Below, piece by piece: positions 12,001 to 27,000 of a stretch of DNA of 64,000 bases. Origin of the DNA: Strongylocentrotus droebachiensis (Eukaryota > Echinodermata > Echinoidea > Camarodonta > Strongylocentrotidae). A model generated the notes under the pieces. That model had not been told where the DNA came from. It ran no database searches and saw only the letters and a program-made list of their open reading frames with translations. Both the position numbers and the translations under genes were made by a program. The DNA lies in contig JAVYIG010005356.1 in the NCBI GenBank assembly GCA_035222895.1, forward strand, positions 1-64,000, given 5' to 3'. Numbering within the stretch: position 1 is the first letter of the stretch; every line of letters starts with the position of its first letter.

Positions 12001-15000
12001 TGTGATCATGGATTTTAATGAGACTTGTATCATTCTTCATGGTATTATTAGGTCTATATCGTCAGCTAAAGAAAATCCTGGGGTGGACTATCCCTTTAAC
12101 ATATTCAATTGGTTTTTTCGACATTTGGACATTATTTGGGGTGTTCTTTCGGAATATGAAGAAAAAATTAAGAAATTCTAAAAATAGTTTTTTGATGACG
12201 TCACACTTCTCCACTCTATAATGTTCTATTGTCACCAATAATTAGCATCCATAATCTAGTTAGGCTACATGTGTTTACATCTTCAAAATAGATATATCAA
12301 TTGTAATTTAATATTAATGATATTAATATCGACCATAAAAATGATATTGTGAGTAACTGTCAAAATTACAAGTACGGTAGTCGTATTTAGGCAGATAGGC
12401 AACAGCAGTAGAAGTCTAGAAGACACATTCATATCAGTGCATGCTTGTTATCAGTAATAAAGCATTGAATATCAAAGTCATACACAGCACAGTACTTCAC
12501 ACCAGAGTTAGAATTCATTGTTAAAATAAGTTGTTGTAATAAGTAAGGTCATATATGCTTTTCACAAAAAGTTTTTTTTTCTTTCTCAAATGGCTTTCTT
12601 GATTATTTTGTGGTTGCCTGTTATATTGATAGATAGTTATCATAAATCTATTAAAGTAATAATAGAATTTACATTTAATGATAGAATTTTCATTTAGAAG
12701 TATTAGCAGTTTAATCGTACCCAGTATATAGTATATAGATACAAAATATCTCGGGTTTCGAGTATGGTTATTATATGCTACTTTTTCTTGTTCTTGCAAG
12801 GTGATGTCATAGTATCATGTTCCTAATAAGTATGTTATGGCACATTCATTGTTTTAATAATCTTGTCTGTTGAAATACAAGGAAAATTAGAGTTTCATTA
12901 CAAACAATATCTCTCTTCAATTTCCTCTAAATCTGTAGATAGAATTATCTTCATATTATATTATTCATTTATTATATTTTATCATATATACATGTACTTC
13001 ATTATATTGTTTGAGGTGTCGTGGTCTAGGGGATACATCACCTGACTGTGAATCACATGGTTCACGGTTCGAGTCCCGCCGCGACACTTATGTCCTTTGG
13101 CAAGACATTAATCTACATTTGCCACTCTCCACCCATGTGAAGTAAATGGGTACCCAGAAATTCCTTGAATGTTATTAGCGCCTTATTATGGTAGCTCTGC
13201 TACAACCGGGGTAATGATATATGATACCTTGTATTAAGTGCAGTAGAGTATATCCATATAGTAGCTGCGCTATATAAATTAACCTATTATTATTATTATT
13301 ATCTTTATTCACTGCTTTGTTTATCTATATATATATATAAGTGCGAGAATTCTCAACTCTGACATGACAACGGGTTGTTCCAGAAAATGTAGGCGTGAAG
13401 AAAATGGTCTAGGAACGTGAGACGTAGCTGTACTTTACAATTTTATTACAAGGTTTCGGCTTACAGCTACGTCTCACGTTCCTAGACTATTTTCTTCACG
13501 CCTATATATATATATAAAATTGCGAGAATTCTCAACTCTGACATATATATTCCAATTATCCCTGTTCTTTCCTTCTCTTCTTCACATTGCTCTGTATAGT
13601 TCTGTCTTATATTTGTAATCTTAAAAACAAACAAAAAATCCTTAAAAAAACAAAAACATCTTCATCAACTTTTATACCCACTACTAGGTTGGCTCTTGAT
13701 TTCATAAAGCATGAAATAATCAACCTGGCATATTCTATTGACAAATCAAAACTTGATATTCTAATTAATATCAAGATATTGCTCTTTTACCTTCACAGTT
13801 TATTTGTACCGAAGAGTGTTGGTGAAGAAGCCCTCCTTTTGCTGTTAATCAGTGAATTACAAGTAAGGTTTTTTTTATGTCTTTGATATGAAGTTCTTTC
13901 TTTCTTTTATATATATGTTTTTTTAACTATTTGTATGTTTTATTTCAAGGTAAATTTGATGTATTCTTTTAGAAGTTTTGTTCATTGTTACTTGTAGATA
14001 TTAATGTTTCTTCTAATATATCACTTTGTCAAAATGTTTGTGTTGTGAAAATGTGGGAACAGCATGATTTCAATTTCAATTTAATTATGTTTCCAACAAA
14101 ACATTACAAATCAATTATAAACATTTACAACAAATGTAGAAATGTCTAATGAACTGGAAATTCTATGTGTAAAGATCCTACGACCTTACGCTACGTGTGT
14201 GTGCTATCTCTTTATACATTTTTATTAACGTTTAATGAACTTTCTTCATATTCTAACTAATCAGTTTTCTCATCCCTAAATACTCCTTGAAATTGATGTT
14301 CCTGTTGGAAATTTGAATTAGTGTTAAATATTGATAAAGTAGAAATACTTAGATACATGTGCCTCTTTTGAGAATATTGATGTGTTTTTAACAAAGGTTA
14401 GATTCTAAAAATGTTGTTCTTGTCTATATATTATACTGCATGAAATGCACAAATTTAAATAGCACCTTCACAAGCATGTGTAAGACACTTCTCTTTCACA
14501 TATATGCATGCTCCTGTAAACCATTGTACTCTAAAGAGGTTATCTATACACTTCTTTTGATGTTTTATCTTTCTTTTATACCATAGATGAACCTGCCCTC
14601 GGTATTGTAAACTATGTTTCACTTGTTAAATATTCAGTCTCTGTTTGTAGTTTGTATTCAAGATCAAAACATTACACACGCACATACATCTAGGTGTATG
14701 ATGGAGAAACAGATCATGCAGTATTTATTTTAGCTCATAATTTCCCCCAAAAATACACTACATGTGCACATACACTGTTAAAGTCACTTCATTATTTAAA
14801 TGTTTGTTTCCACAGTGTATTCAAATAATTGTCCAAATTGTTATTCATTTACAGGTACATTTGATAATGAATCAAAGATAATGTTCAGAAATTCCTGTCA
14901 ATTAGTGGTAGTGAGTGCTGACTTGTACTCTAAAGAAAATATCTATACAATTCTTTTGATATTTCACTTTATTTTATACCATAGATGAATATATGCGGAT

Positions 15001-18000
15001 CGTGGTTTAATTTGAAATAATTTTTGTTTGTTTTTTGTATTTTGTTACATAACACTGGGTAGCCTATGACTAATATTATATTAAAATGAGATTGGAAAAA
15101 AACCTAGACATTAAAAGAAAGAGATGCGATGAAATTGGCAACAATAGTCAAATTTGACTAATAGCCATTATAATACCAAACGAAGAAGAAAAAGATATGT
15201 TCTCAACAATGTCTAAAATGCTTCTACAGAGTGTTACTACCTCTTATGATTAAGATTTTCATTGCTTTAAAACTGCTTGATACCATTCATATATGTATAT
15301 CATAGGTTACATACATGCTGTTTCATGAATTCCTGCTTATTTATATCCACCAACATGTATAAGCACTGTAGAGCTCAACAAAATGAATGCACAAATTTGC
15401 AATACCTTGGCAGAACAAATGTGAAATAGGTGATGGAATTCTTAGTCAATGGAATCTTTGTCATAAAGCAACCAACATTCTCATCACCCTATCCCTATAC
15501 TCGCAAAACAACCACAACTTGTATTGGATGTAGTTTTTTCCAGGTTAAAAAAAAATGGATTCAAACATAGCCTAAGGATCTCTCTAGGTGGGAAAGGAGG
15601 TGGATATGTCTTTGCAGGATATTGAAAAAATAATGAAATCCTTCCTCTTTTTTGGCATGTCAAACTTCTACAAGCAACAATACTGTGTTGATAAAATCTC
15701 AGGTGCCTAAACTTCATGATGTTTTTGTGTGATATATTTATCAAAGGAAACAAAGCAATATTAGTATGATTTGCTTGAAAGTGCAGTTCATATTTTTTGT
15801 TTAATATCCCTAGTACAATGACAAACAGTCCTTTCATTCACATAGCCATTGATCACTTAGCAACACACTCATAGAATATGAAGGTTCTTTTAGAACCTGT
15901 AGAATTACATTTTGGTTTCACATACTATTATTCCTCACCAGTATTTCATTACAGAAACAAATAATTCCTGATGATAGAACTGGGAAAACTACTATTTATT
16001 ACCATTCAATAATTTATTCAGAAGCTTCTGTAGATGTATGATATAATTAAACATTTTGATGTACATGTCATCCTTTCACGAAAATTCAAACCCACATGCA
16101 CATTTCCGACCTTTGCTATTTCACATTACTTTTGAAATTCATGAAATACAATCTTTAGTTTCATTAAAGATGGTGCACTCCGAGAATTATGAAAGTCAAC
16201 CCTCATAAGAAACACATTGCAATCATCCTATATGAATTCATTTTCACATTTTTAGAATTTTGATCTTTGCACAATTCTGCATCAAAAGCTATGAATTATA
16301 TCCAAGAAAATGTGAATCATTCAATAAAAACTCAACACTGTTAGGTTCTTTAAAAAATAAATTTATCAAGGTTGACTTCTGTAAAAAAAGTATAGTTTGT
16401 ACCATAGTCGACAGAATAAAACAATTATTTAATAAAAATTGTTCTCCGAATGAATGAATAGTGATCAAAGAAAAATGACAGCATGTCAGTAGGGACTACA
16501 GGTCAATAAATCTATATGTGCCCTTCACCTTATTTTCTCTATTAAAAGTCAGTTTAGTACATGTTGCCGGTACAAACATCTCAATTAAGATTTGTGTGTG
16601 ATACATGGTCAGTAATTGTTAAAGACAGTTCTTCTTAAAATGCATGCATTATTATTTTAAGTTTCTGAACATTTTACAAGTGCGCATGCATACAAATTCT
16701 AAATGGCATTGCACTGGGTATTTATTTAAAAACTATTCTCTGTCAACTGTCTATGTCATGTAGGTAAACCGAGATGTTGTTTTGAGTCGTTCCAAGGAGT
16801 ATAGTCAGAGCAGACAGCACACATTCTTCAATGCCACGGCTGTGTATGACCTTCTGACCATTGCGCTGACGAGGAGGGCGCAATATCAAATGCTGTCGGA
16901 GGTAATCAAACTTTTCTTGATTTTATAATAACTGGAGCATGATGCCTGTCTAATAATAATACCTTATACCTTTGTGTGGCAATACCCATAATGGAAATCT
17001 CCTTCTATAGATTGTACAGAACGGAGGATTGTCTAACCAATCAATTAGTAGTAATTCCCAAACTCTTTTGATATGTCTTAACTGTATATAATGTATTCTT
17101 ATTGTAGTTTCAAAAATATTTAACGACTGATGACTTTGACCAAGATATCTTGGGGATATATGACACTAATTCACCAGACTGCCGGCAGGACCCCCAGACC
17201 GCGGACCATTTAAACTGAGCTGTGACATGCTGGCTGACACATGCACCACTGGGAAGGACCTGGCAGAGGCCAACTAACTTTTTGCTAGATATTGGAAAGT
17301 AGTCATGTAATGACTCCATATGATGATGACCAAGATATCTTGTGGTTGGGTTGAATGGTCTCATTCCAATGTCTTGTGCTCATTATTTATTTCACAGACC
17401 CTTGACAGAACAATGAGGTTTTCATTTGAAGAGTTCCATCTGTGGATGCAGTTTGCTCTGTCTCTCATCAGCAGCGGAAAGGTGAGTTCAATTTAGTTGA
17501 TATTTGTTTAATAATATAGTATTAATGACTGCTTTGAGAGAAATAGTTGTTTTATTACGCTCAAGGGAAGGTTAGAATTGTGCTATTCCCCGAGGCTTGC
17601 CGAGGGGAATAGCCCAATTGTAACCTTCCCGAGAGCGTATGAAAACAACTATTTCTCGAATATTAAAGCAGTCATTAATACTTTTATATGCCGAAAAAAA
17701 ATAGACTAAAAAATAAAAAATAAAAAATATTTTTCAATTTTCCCATTACTCTATCTTTTTAACATTTACTTGATTGGTATCCTCCATCGCTCAAACCATT
17801 TTTTAACATGTAAACCTATGGGGTAACCATGGAGTAACCATGGTTATTAAAAATATTGAAATGTTTTATGCATGGTTACCGAGAATTTTACAGGAACAGT
17901 TGAAGTTTATGAATGCAATTCGACCAATCAGATGGCTGGATTTCTTAAGTGAGGTATATAAATAGAAATATTATCTACCTATAAGGCTTCCAAGTAGTAC

Positions 18001-21000
18001 AATATATTAGTGTATTCAATATCTTTAGCGCAGTACCCGGATGACAGATCAAGATTGTTTTCGTATTGCTCAGTCATCCTGGAACTTCAACTATTGATAT
18101 TGATATTGATATCAAACATTTAAAAAAGCCATATTTACTAAGGTAAGTCAAATTTTGTTATTTCGCTAGTCAGCCTGATATAGATAATAAGAATAATATT
18201 ATATGTCTTTGTTTTCGTGTGATACAAGGATATATTGCTCTCGCTATGACAATATTGGAATCATCTCCGACTCGATCAATATTGTCATAGCTCAAGCAAT
18301 ATATTCTTGTGTCACACGAAAAGCCATCCAATATTATATAAATACTATCGAATTGCACTTGTCAGGTGAAAATGAATACTGCATACTGTAAGATTTCCAC
18401 TTGATGGGAGCTATATATGAAGGGCCTATTGGTCTCGTTTACAAGTCATGTGTATTTCCTTAGTAAGTATAGGCAAGAGAGAGAGTGATAATTACTGATA
18501 GCCATGTATATAATTTAATCTTGAGTATTCGTAGTACTTTCAGCTTTTTAAGATGTTGTATCATTTTTGGGGGGCTAAGAAAAGCTTTTGTTTATTCTTA
18601 AAATTGAACATGGGCTCAAAATTTGTGAGGTTTGCTAGCATGAATCACTTTGTTAAAAAAAAAAAAAATCAGTATTGACATGAATGATAAGTTGTTGTAT
18701 GAAATTTAATTAATGACACATTTTAGTTTATTTGGTGGCAGAGCAAGTATCAAATACAAGAATCTGTTTCCAAAGTCCATTTTTTTTGTAGTAACACCTT
18801 TCTAATTACTTTAAATCATTTTCTTTTGTTATTGTGCCAATACAGTTTGACAGGGCCCTCCAGGTTCTGCGAGGTTGCAGCAACGTGCAGCCGGACAATG
18901 TCACAGTGTTGCTACTTGCTGCCAAAGTGTGTCTACAACATCTCCAGCAGGTATGAAGGAAGAGGTCTCGGATACATCAAATGGATTTATCTATTTCACA
19001 TTGTTGACAGGATAAGAGCCTGAAAGCCCCATCAAGTTTGATACATTTTGAAGAGTCATTCAGGCAAACAATGAAACATGTAATTACTTCATAGAACATG
19101 ATCATCCAGAGAACAAGAATCGAACATGGGTTATCTATCAAGAGATTGAATGGCGTTAACTCGGTGTAAAAGAGTTTTGGTTCGTGAGGTCAGACGTTAC
19201 AGCTAACAGGATTACTGATCATTGAACTTACTTGTAGGCAGAGGCATAGAGACACAGTGGCATTCATCTTGTTTATTCATCGTTGTTATGCATCCACCCA
19301 CCAAAGGTGGTGTCCTAGGCATTATTTTATCACTTTTTGTTATCCTTTGCTTGAGATACTGAATGTAGTAATGATTTAAATTTTCTTGTTTCATTTGTCT
19401 TCAGTTGGAGGAAGGATTGGAGTTTGCTAGCAAAGCAGTAGAAGTGGGCAAGCAACCACTGGCCCCAAGGTGTCACATGATGAAGGGGCTAGCTTATGGC
19501 ATGATGGCGCTAGAAGGTATGGTGGTCCTGAAGATTGGCATTCCCCTTTCTGCATTTGTTCTCTTTCTTTCTACTTCAAGACTTTATATTTTTGTATTAG
19601 AAACATTCTGTGTGCTATAACTCTCCTTCCAGATCCGATCGATCATATTTCACCTAATATGTTAATAATTAATAATTATTCTGTTTTTATTTACTAATGT
19701 AAAGCGCTTTGAGCATGTTTATGTAAAGGTGCTATATAAATATCAAATTGTATGTATATATGTATGTAACAGTCATGATCTTAAGCTCTTCAGTTATGAT
19801 ACATATCTATCATCATCAATCTGTTCATTTCTATAATCATTAATCCTGTATTGGTAAACTGGAAAGTCTGAACATCATTGTGCTTTAAATAAACTGAAAT
19901 TACATGTTTCCTATTTTCCTTCATCTAACATCTACAAAGTTTGACTTTTTGCAAAGAAGTGTTCACTGTTCAGTGATATTCGTTTTGATTTCCAAGTCTG
20001 CATATGTACAAAAATTATATTTTACATTGTCAGTTTGTATATTGTAAGACATTGTGAAGTATTCTTATTTTTTAAAGTGTCGAGTTTAATAGTAAATTCA
20101 TTATTTTTGTTTTGTTGTGTTTTCTAAACCGATTTGAACCCCCCAAATACTTTGTTTAGCTGTTTAAGGGGCAAGCCTCGGCTAGGACATGTGCTATCTG
20201 GCCCCTTTTTACCAACCAGTAGTTTATCTTCTTCACATTGTATGAAACAAATTACTGAATTGCTGTTGGTAAATAAAATCAAACAGTCAAATCATTCAAA
20301 TGATGTTTCTACTTTCCCAGTCAAGTGTTTGTAGAACTACTATTATATTTCCATTCCCAGAGATTTTTCTGTTTTCTCACTGTTACAGCCACGAGACAAG
20401 ACAAGCGATGTGAGCTTCAGCGTAAATCACTGAGTTGTCTCAAACAAGCCACCTCATTGGATCCTGATGATCACATGGCTCAGTTCCAGATGGCTATGCA
20501 GTTAGCGCTCTCCAGACAGGTACTGAACAAGGGGTTGTTTCACAAAGTCGAACTTAACAAGTTCGACTTTAACATTATGGAAATCTGTTAGCATCTTTGG
20601 AAAGATTTTGTAAAAGTTATTTTAAAAGGCATTAAATGTTGATACAAATCATTCGTATTTTCTATTATAAAGGAGATTTCATGTTCTTGATGTTGAATGT
20701 ATGAAAAGTCTAAAATACTTGATTTTTTTAAACTTTGAATATATTTTATTCAAAGGCTACAAATGGCTCTCCATGTTTAAGTTCAACTTAGAGTTAAGTT
20801 CGACTTAAGATCTTTGTGAAACACCCCCCAGATGTTGTTTCATAATGTCTCAATATTTTCACAAGCCAAAGTAAAATATAAACTATGAATAAGCTGTGCA
20901 GTGATTTAATTTATCATTGTTGTTTTTAATTGATTACAAAACTAGTAAATTTCCATTCTGCACCTATAGTTGAATTTTTGCCATCTTGTACCTGTTCATA

Positions 21001-24000
21001 TGCAAAGATGGACAAGTATGAACAAGTTGTGCAGTGATTTATAATTTAGTACTGTTAATTGATTTTAAAAAATAGTAAATTTCCATTCTGCACCTACAGT
21101 TGAATTTTTGCCATCTTGTACCTGTTCATATGCAAAGATGGACTAGTGTTATGGAGACTTGCAACTGAAAATGTGATGATTAATCTCAAATGTATTACTG
21201 TATAATAAAATAATATATCCATATAATGACTTATTCATTTGAACGTGAACGGATTAACATGTACCAACACTGGTCTTTGTAGATACCTGAAGCATTGCAG
21301 AGAGTCCGCCTGGCTCTGCAACTGTTTGCCGATGACCTTCAATCTTTCATTAGAAAACGTTGTCACAAGTTACATACTTCCATATAATGACTCATTCATT
21401 TGGTACATGTTTAAAAGACCAACTTGAAGGCATTTGAATCTCATGAACATGCTTAACATTTACAAACACCATTGGTTTTTGCAGATACCAGAAGCATTTG
21501 CAGAGAGTCCGCCTGGCTCTTCAGCTGTGTGCCGATGACCTTCAATCTTTTATTAGAAAACGTTATCACAAGTTGCGTATATCCATATAATAATAACTCA
21601 TTCATTTGGTATATGTTTAGTAGACCAACTTGAAGGCATTTGAATTTCATGAACATGGTTACATGTACCAACACAATTGATCTTTGCAGATACCAGAAGC
21701 ATTGCAGAGAGTCCGCCTGGCTCTGCAGCTGTGTGCCGATGACCTTCAATCTTTTATCAGGAAACGTTGTCACAAGTTGCATACATCCATATAAGAACAC
21801 ATTCATTTAGTACACATTAGACAAACTTGAAGGCATTTGAATTTCTTGAACGTGCTTAACATGTACCAACACCTTTGATTTTCGTAGATACCTGAAGCAT
21901 TGCAGAGAGTCCGCCTGGCTCTTCAGCTGTGTGCCGATGACCTTCAATCACTGCATCTCCTGGCTCTCCTTCTGTCTGCTCAGAAGCAATACACAGAGGC
22001 CCTCTCAGTCCTGGAGGCTGCAGTGCTTCAGTACCCAGATGACTTCAAGTAAGCAAGTTTCTTTTTTAATGTATGATATGTATTCTAAAGGCTTTCTAGA
22101 TGATTTAATCGCAAAATGTGGAGCAACAGGATATGAAATGCTGAAACGGAAGGCTCAAGACCGAGGTACTTGGAGAGACACTTGATGTAAAATTCTGATT
22201 GGGTCACTGAACCTGTCATAAACTGACAGATCACTATTTAGTATTGATGATGATCTATTATACTGTTCAAACATAAAGTTACTGTAATCTGTACTGTAAT
22301 AGTGAAGGTTAGTTCACAAGCACTTTGAACAAACCAGTGAAGTTGATGAGTAAATAATATGATTGGTTACTCAGTGTTGATAGGAATGCCATCTATATAG
22401 CTTGATAGATCCCTTTTCCCATATAGTTTTAGGGGAAAAGAGGAAACGAGCCAACCCAACTTTTTAAAAATTAGCATCATGTATTTGATGTGAATTGTAT
22501 CCCTATTGTTAGAGGTTCTTCATTACTTTCTTACCATTGCCCTCGTACTGTTGACCATACGAATCTAATTGTGTATAAACAGTATGTGACTGGTCATTCA
22601 TATTCTAGTGACTGTCGATAATCTTTTGTGGAATGTGGTTGATTATGGCAGCCTCCTGGGCCCCGTTTCATGGAACTTGTCATAAGTGACAAATGACAGG
22701 TTGTGTTACAAGCTACTGAAATCCTTGCTTTTGATTGGTTATCTGCAGATTTGTAACCGATTGTTGTCATTTGTCATTTGTCATTGGAAAAAGGCTTTGT
22801 GAAACGGATCCCAGTTCTCCAAAGCCAAGTTGGAAGAGGCCCAATGTGGGTCAGAGAATCATAATCAATCTACTTTTCGATAGTAACATACTGTAAAATT
22901 AATTAAAATGAGTATGTGAGTGATCTTTTCAATTATGACTGTTGTTAGTGTTCCATTGTGAATGCGTTTGATTTATTAGCCTCCAGTATTGACATTTTCT
23001 GATGATTTGCTGAATGTGTATTTGGATATTGACAGCCTCCAGTTCACCAAAGCCAAGTTAGAGGAGGTCCATCTAGGGCCAGAGGAAGCCTTGGTCACAT
23101 GTAAACAGATGCTGGAACACTGGAGGGTTGGCTATGAAGCAGTCCAACACAGGTAAGTGCATGCTTCTTTTTAAAGCGGGACTGTACTACTTGTGCCCTC
23201 TATATAGCAAACAATGCTTAAGCGGTACCCGTTGGTACCCCATAATCCCATTTTTCTTTCGTTAATTGAGAGCTGATTTGTTGAGAAAACAACCTGTCAG
23301 TGACCACGCATGGAGGCCTAATCCCTCCTGGCCAAACTAGGGCAGGCAGGCTTTAACAAACATTATGAGACGGTTTTGTTGATGCTATAATAACTTGTAA
23401 TGAAGTTGGAGTTTATTGGAAGACTGCAGTGCATGAGTTCCTTTTGATGTTGCATCATAGTCCTGTCATATAGATATATAAAGACAAGCATGGCCACCTC
23501 TTTCTGTTGGATTACTCAAAGGCCATCAGCTTTGGATTGGTAATTAAAGTTATCAAATAGTATAAGCAATCTGAAGACATGTTGGTCATTAGCCTGGGCT
23601 CATTTGTTTGACTGATTATTGTACATATATGTGTAATGTCAGAGGAAAATCATTAAGGTTGAAAAGTTCCAATTAGACATCCTCTCATGGAATATTTTAA
23701 TGCCCTTCTTTTCTTCACCAGAGTTGGTGCAAGAAAATAAATTAAACTTGTGGTAATCGGGTTAAAGGTGACATTGAAATCTCTGAATATTATCTGCAAT
23801 ATTCATAACCATTCTTTCTTTATTTCCTGGGAGTATAGCAGTTCAAGTCGAGGGACAGGCCTCATTGAACGAGTCACGTCGGACAGGAGAAGCCTGGTTC
23901 AGATGCACCTAGCCGAGTACAGTGATAGAGATTCAGGTATAACATCTCCACTGTTTCTGTGTCTGGGTATGGCAGTGTGAGTGCGGGGGGGGGGGGGGGG

Positions 24001-27000
24001 ATTCTAGGACATGTGCTCCTGTCACAGTTGCTCGGTGGCCAGTTTCTAATACTAACCATATTCCTAATTTAAATGCTGGACCTATTACTATACCTGATCC
24101 TTACCCTACCTTATCCTTACCTTTTCTTATCTTTCATGAAATAAATCCCAGAGTAACTGTCGCCAGAGCGAGTGTCCGATCACCGGTGTGTGTGTGTGTG
24201 TTTGAGATTTGTATTGTCTTTTGAAGAGACAGTCCACCTTCGATTTTGTTCTGTTAAAACAGAGTGTATGGGAACACTGCAGTGGTATGTAGAAAATATT
24301 GAAAGAGTCTATTATTCCATGTACTCTTTCTTCCTTTTAACAGCCCCTTTTTTATCTTATTGATTTATCATGAGTAAAAGAAATGAAAAGGTTCTGCGTC
24401 TTACCCAGGTATCAAAATTATGTCAAAAACCCTTTTCTAATGGTTGTGACTGTTTGTTTTTATGGTATTGAGCTTAATCTGTTGATTTGATATGGGAAAA
24501 AAGAAAACATTTACCAGAATGAATTTGAGTTTTCTATATAATTTCCTCTTAAATATTGTTAAATTGGAGGCACAGATCTGTTAGATTCTCTCCACATGCA
24601 ATCCTATGAATTTCACTCTTGCTCAATTTAACAATGTAAAGTTTAAGGTGGACTTTTCCTTCATGATGCTGTGTATGTTTTAGCCGTTTGAATTTCAGCA
24701 CCAAACTTTCTAAAAACTCTTCTTTTCATATTTAAAAAAGAAAAAATGATCATACGTTGAAGCAATCCATGCATCTATCCTATTAAGAGAATGTCAAAAC
24801 AATTTTATTTTCTCTCCTTTCAAAATCTAATTGCAAAAAGTTAAAGCTGCTTTTAAGTTCTTGAAATAATTGATGCAATTGCTATGCATTCAGCATGGAA
24901 GTATCATTTTCAATTCCTCTTTTTGAAATTTGTTATTGCAACATGTATGATTTTGGTAAAATGATAAAGAGGAATGCAACTTTGTAACGTGTTGATTATG
25001 TTGTTTTTTCAACATGCTATTATTCTCTCTGTCCTGTTAAGGTAAAGTGCATGTTTAAAATGATTCGATGCACAGAAGGTGCTCTGACTTACACTCCGGT
25101 GAAAACAGCTCTAGGCATTATATCGTCAAAGATTTAGGGTTTGGGACTTTGGGTTAGGTCTGCAAGTGTTTTTTATGTAAGGTTTAAGGTTAGGGATAGA
25201 GTAAGGTAAAGTGTTTGTTCAAAGTTTAAAGTTAAGATATCGGTCTAGTGTAGGATATAGACCACAGAGCTATTGTCGCTGGGGCATGTTGTATATCACA
25301 CAAAACAATAACACAGTGAAATACAGATTCTTTCTAGGTGATTGTTGGGTGTACAAAATATGATGATATCGCCATTAATAGATTAATGGTATGTAAATTA
25401 AAAACTTCCCCATCCCCCCCCCCTCTCTCTCTCTTTCTCCCTCTCTCCTTTTCTATCTATCTTGCCCTCTCCTAATCTCTTAATCTCTCCTTTCTCCCCC
25501 TCTCCCTCCTCCCCCTCTCTCTCTCTCTCTCTCTGTCACCCACACACTCTTTAAAGAAATAGTTATGCCTCATATCACCAATTTGTAGGAGATTTTCTTT
25601 TATATCTTATAGCTCTTTTTATAATAAGCTAGCAAAAAAATAAAGATAAATGTCTTCAAGTATTAGAGATGGTTTTTTTTTTTTTTTTTTCTGTTCTCAA
25701 GAATAAATCAATAATGGTACAAAACTGTTTGATATGATCAATTTTTCTTTTAAATTTCATTGATTGGAATACATTTATCCGTAGTCCTTCGCTACATGTT
25801 ATTATTCCATTTGAGAAAGATTTTGGCATACATCGTCTGTTCATTCCCTATCATAGCTATCGTTTTAAAAAAAAAGATTCCTTTTGTAGTTTGTTGTAGT
25901 ATCTACCACTTTGTGTCAATACATTCTGTAAAACAAACATTTTCCATCTGAATGAATTCATTCTTTGCTACATTGTTTTGTACAGTGTGGTCAATCTTTC
26001 ATGTCAATTTTAATGATAATTAAGATCAAACACATGTACAAATGTAGAAAACTGTAATCTGGGCACACTAACCTTCTTCCTATGTATTTTTAATTTCTTT
26101 TATTACTGAAATTTTAGTGATTTTGCGGTCTGTTTAAAAGTCAATGAAGGACATTGAATGTATCTCATTAACAAAGAAATTTCAGCAAAATAAAAACAAA
26201 CAAAAAAGAAGAAAAAAAGAAGAAAAATGCGTGCACAAAACCATACCATATTTGATTATCAAATGCTATTGAACTATTAAACTTTCATTCGGTCAATAAT
26301 TCCGTACTTTCTGCATCAGGTTTCATTTCAAAAGACAATTAAATATGTTTTAGGAGTGTGTTCACATTATCCTCTGTACACCATAATGGTTTACAGCACT
26401 TGCATATATGTGAACAGGACTTTGTTAGGGAATACATTCCGAACCTTTCATACCTTTTGTATGTGTGTCTCTTCATCTCCTTTCTCTCTCTCTCTCTCTC
26501 TAATCATACTCCTCTATCATAAATAACAATGTAAAGATGCTAGAAGTGAAAGAGGCAAAAGTAAGTATGGTCTTCCATTCAATGGCATGCTCAAGGCTCG
26601 TTCAGATATGGTGCAGTAAACCGTCGCAAGAAGAAAAACATCACTTTTTTTCAAACCGATGAAATGTCAATGAAAATGACAACTGAACGCAACAAAAGCC
26701 CTGCACATATTCATTGAGCTCTGTATTATAACATACAGATATTTGGAGGATATTACACTTTACGACATCATGAAAGAACCGCAGCGGTTTCTCTGCATCA
26801 TATCTGAACAAGGCCTACGTTTGTATATAGCATACTCATGGACAGATATTTTTTCGTTTGACATTATTTTCCATCCTAGACAGTGTATTTTTTTCTATTT
26901 TTTTTCTATTTTTTATCGTGTAGCACTCATCCATTCCTTCCCATGCTTCGTTTTGGTTTTGTTTTCATACATAATTTGCATTTGATTTTGTGCAGTAGCA

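Larger units (their letters stand above)
7872..13798 (+). other. TTC7 intron 6
   Basis: Intron of 5.9 kb with no additional exon seen. Contains a short duplication near 9606-9740, a putative MITE at 9459-9865, a LINE reverse-transcriptase relic, a SINE tail, the nested palindrome 11291-12221, a full tRNA-SINE and a foldback at 13343-13544, all listed separately. An ATG/AAT-rich microsatellite lies at about 11100-11225. Confidence 0.65.

Noticed and set aside
11648..12040. 130-codon open frame
   Set aside because: Lies entirely within a palindromic MITE; a by-product of the inverted arms.
13015..13086. tRNA gene
   Set aside because: Good B box but poor acceptor-stem pairing, and a SINE body with an (ATT)n tail follows directly.
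21453..21806. 117-codon open frame on the - strand
   Set aside because: Antisense to the tandem copies of TTC7 exon 13; the repeated frame is a by-product.
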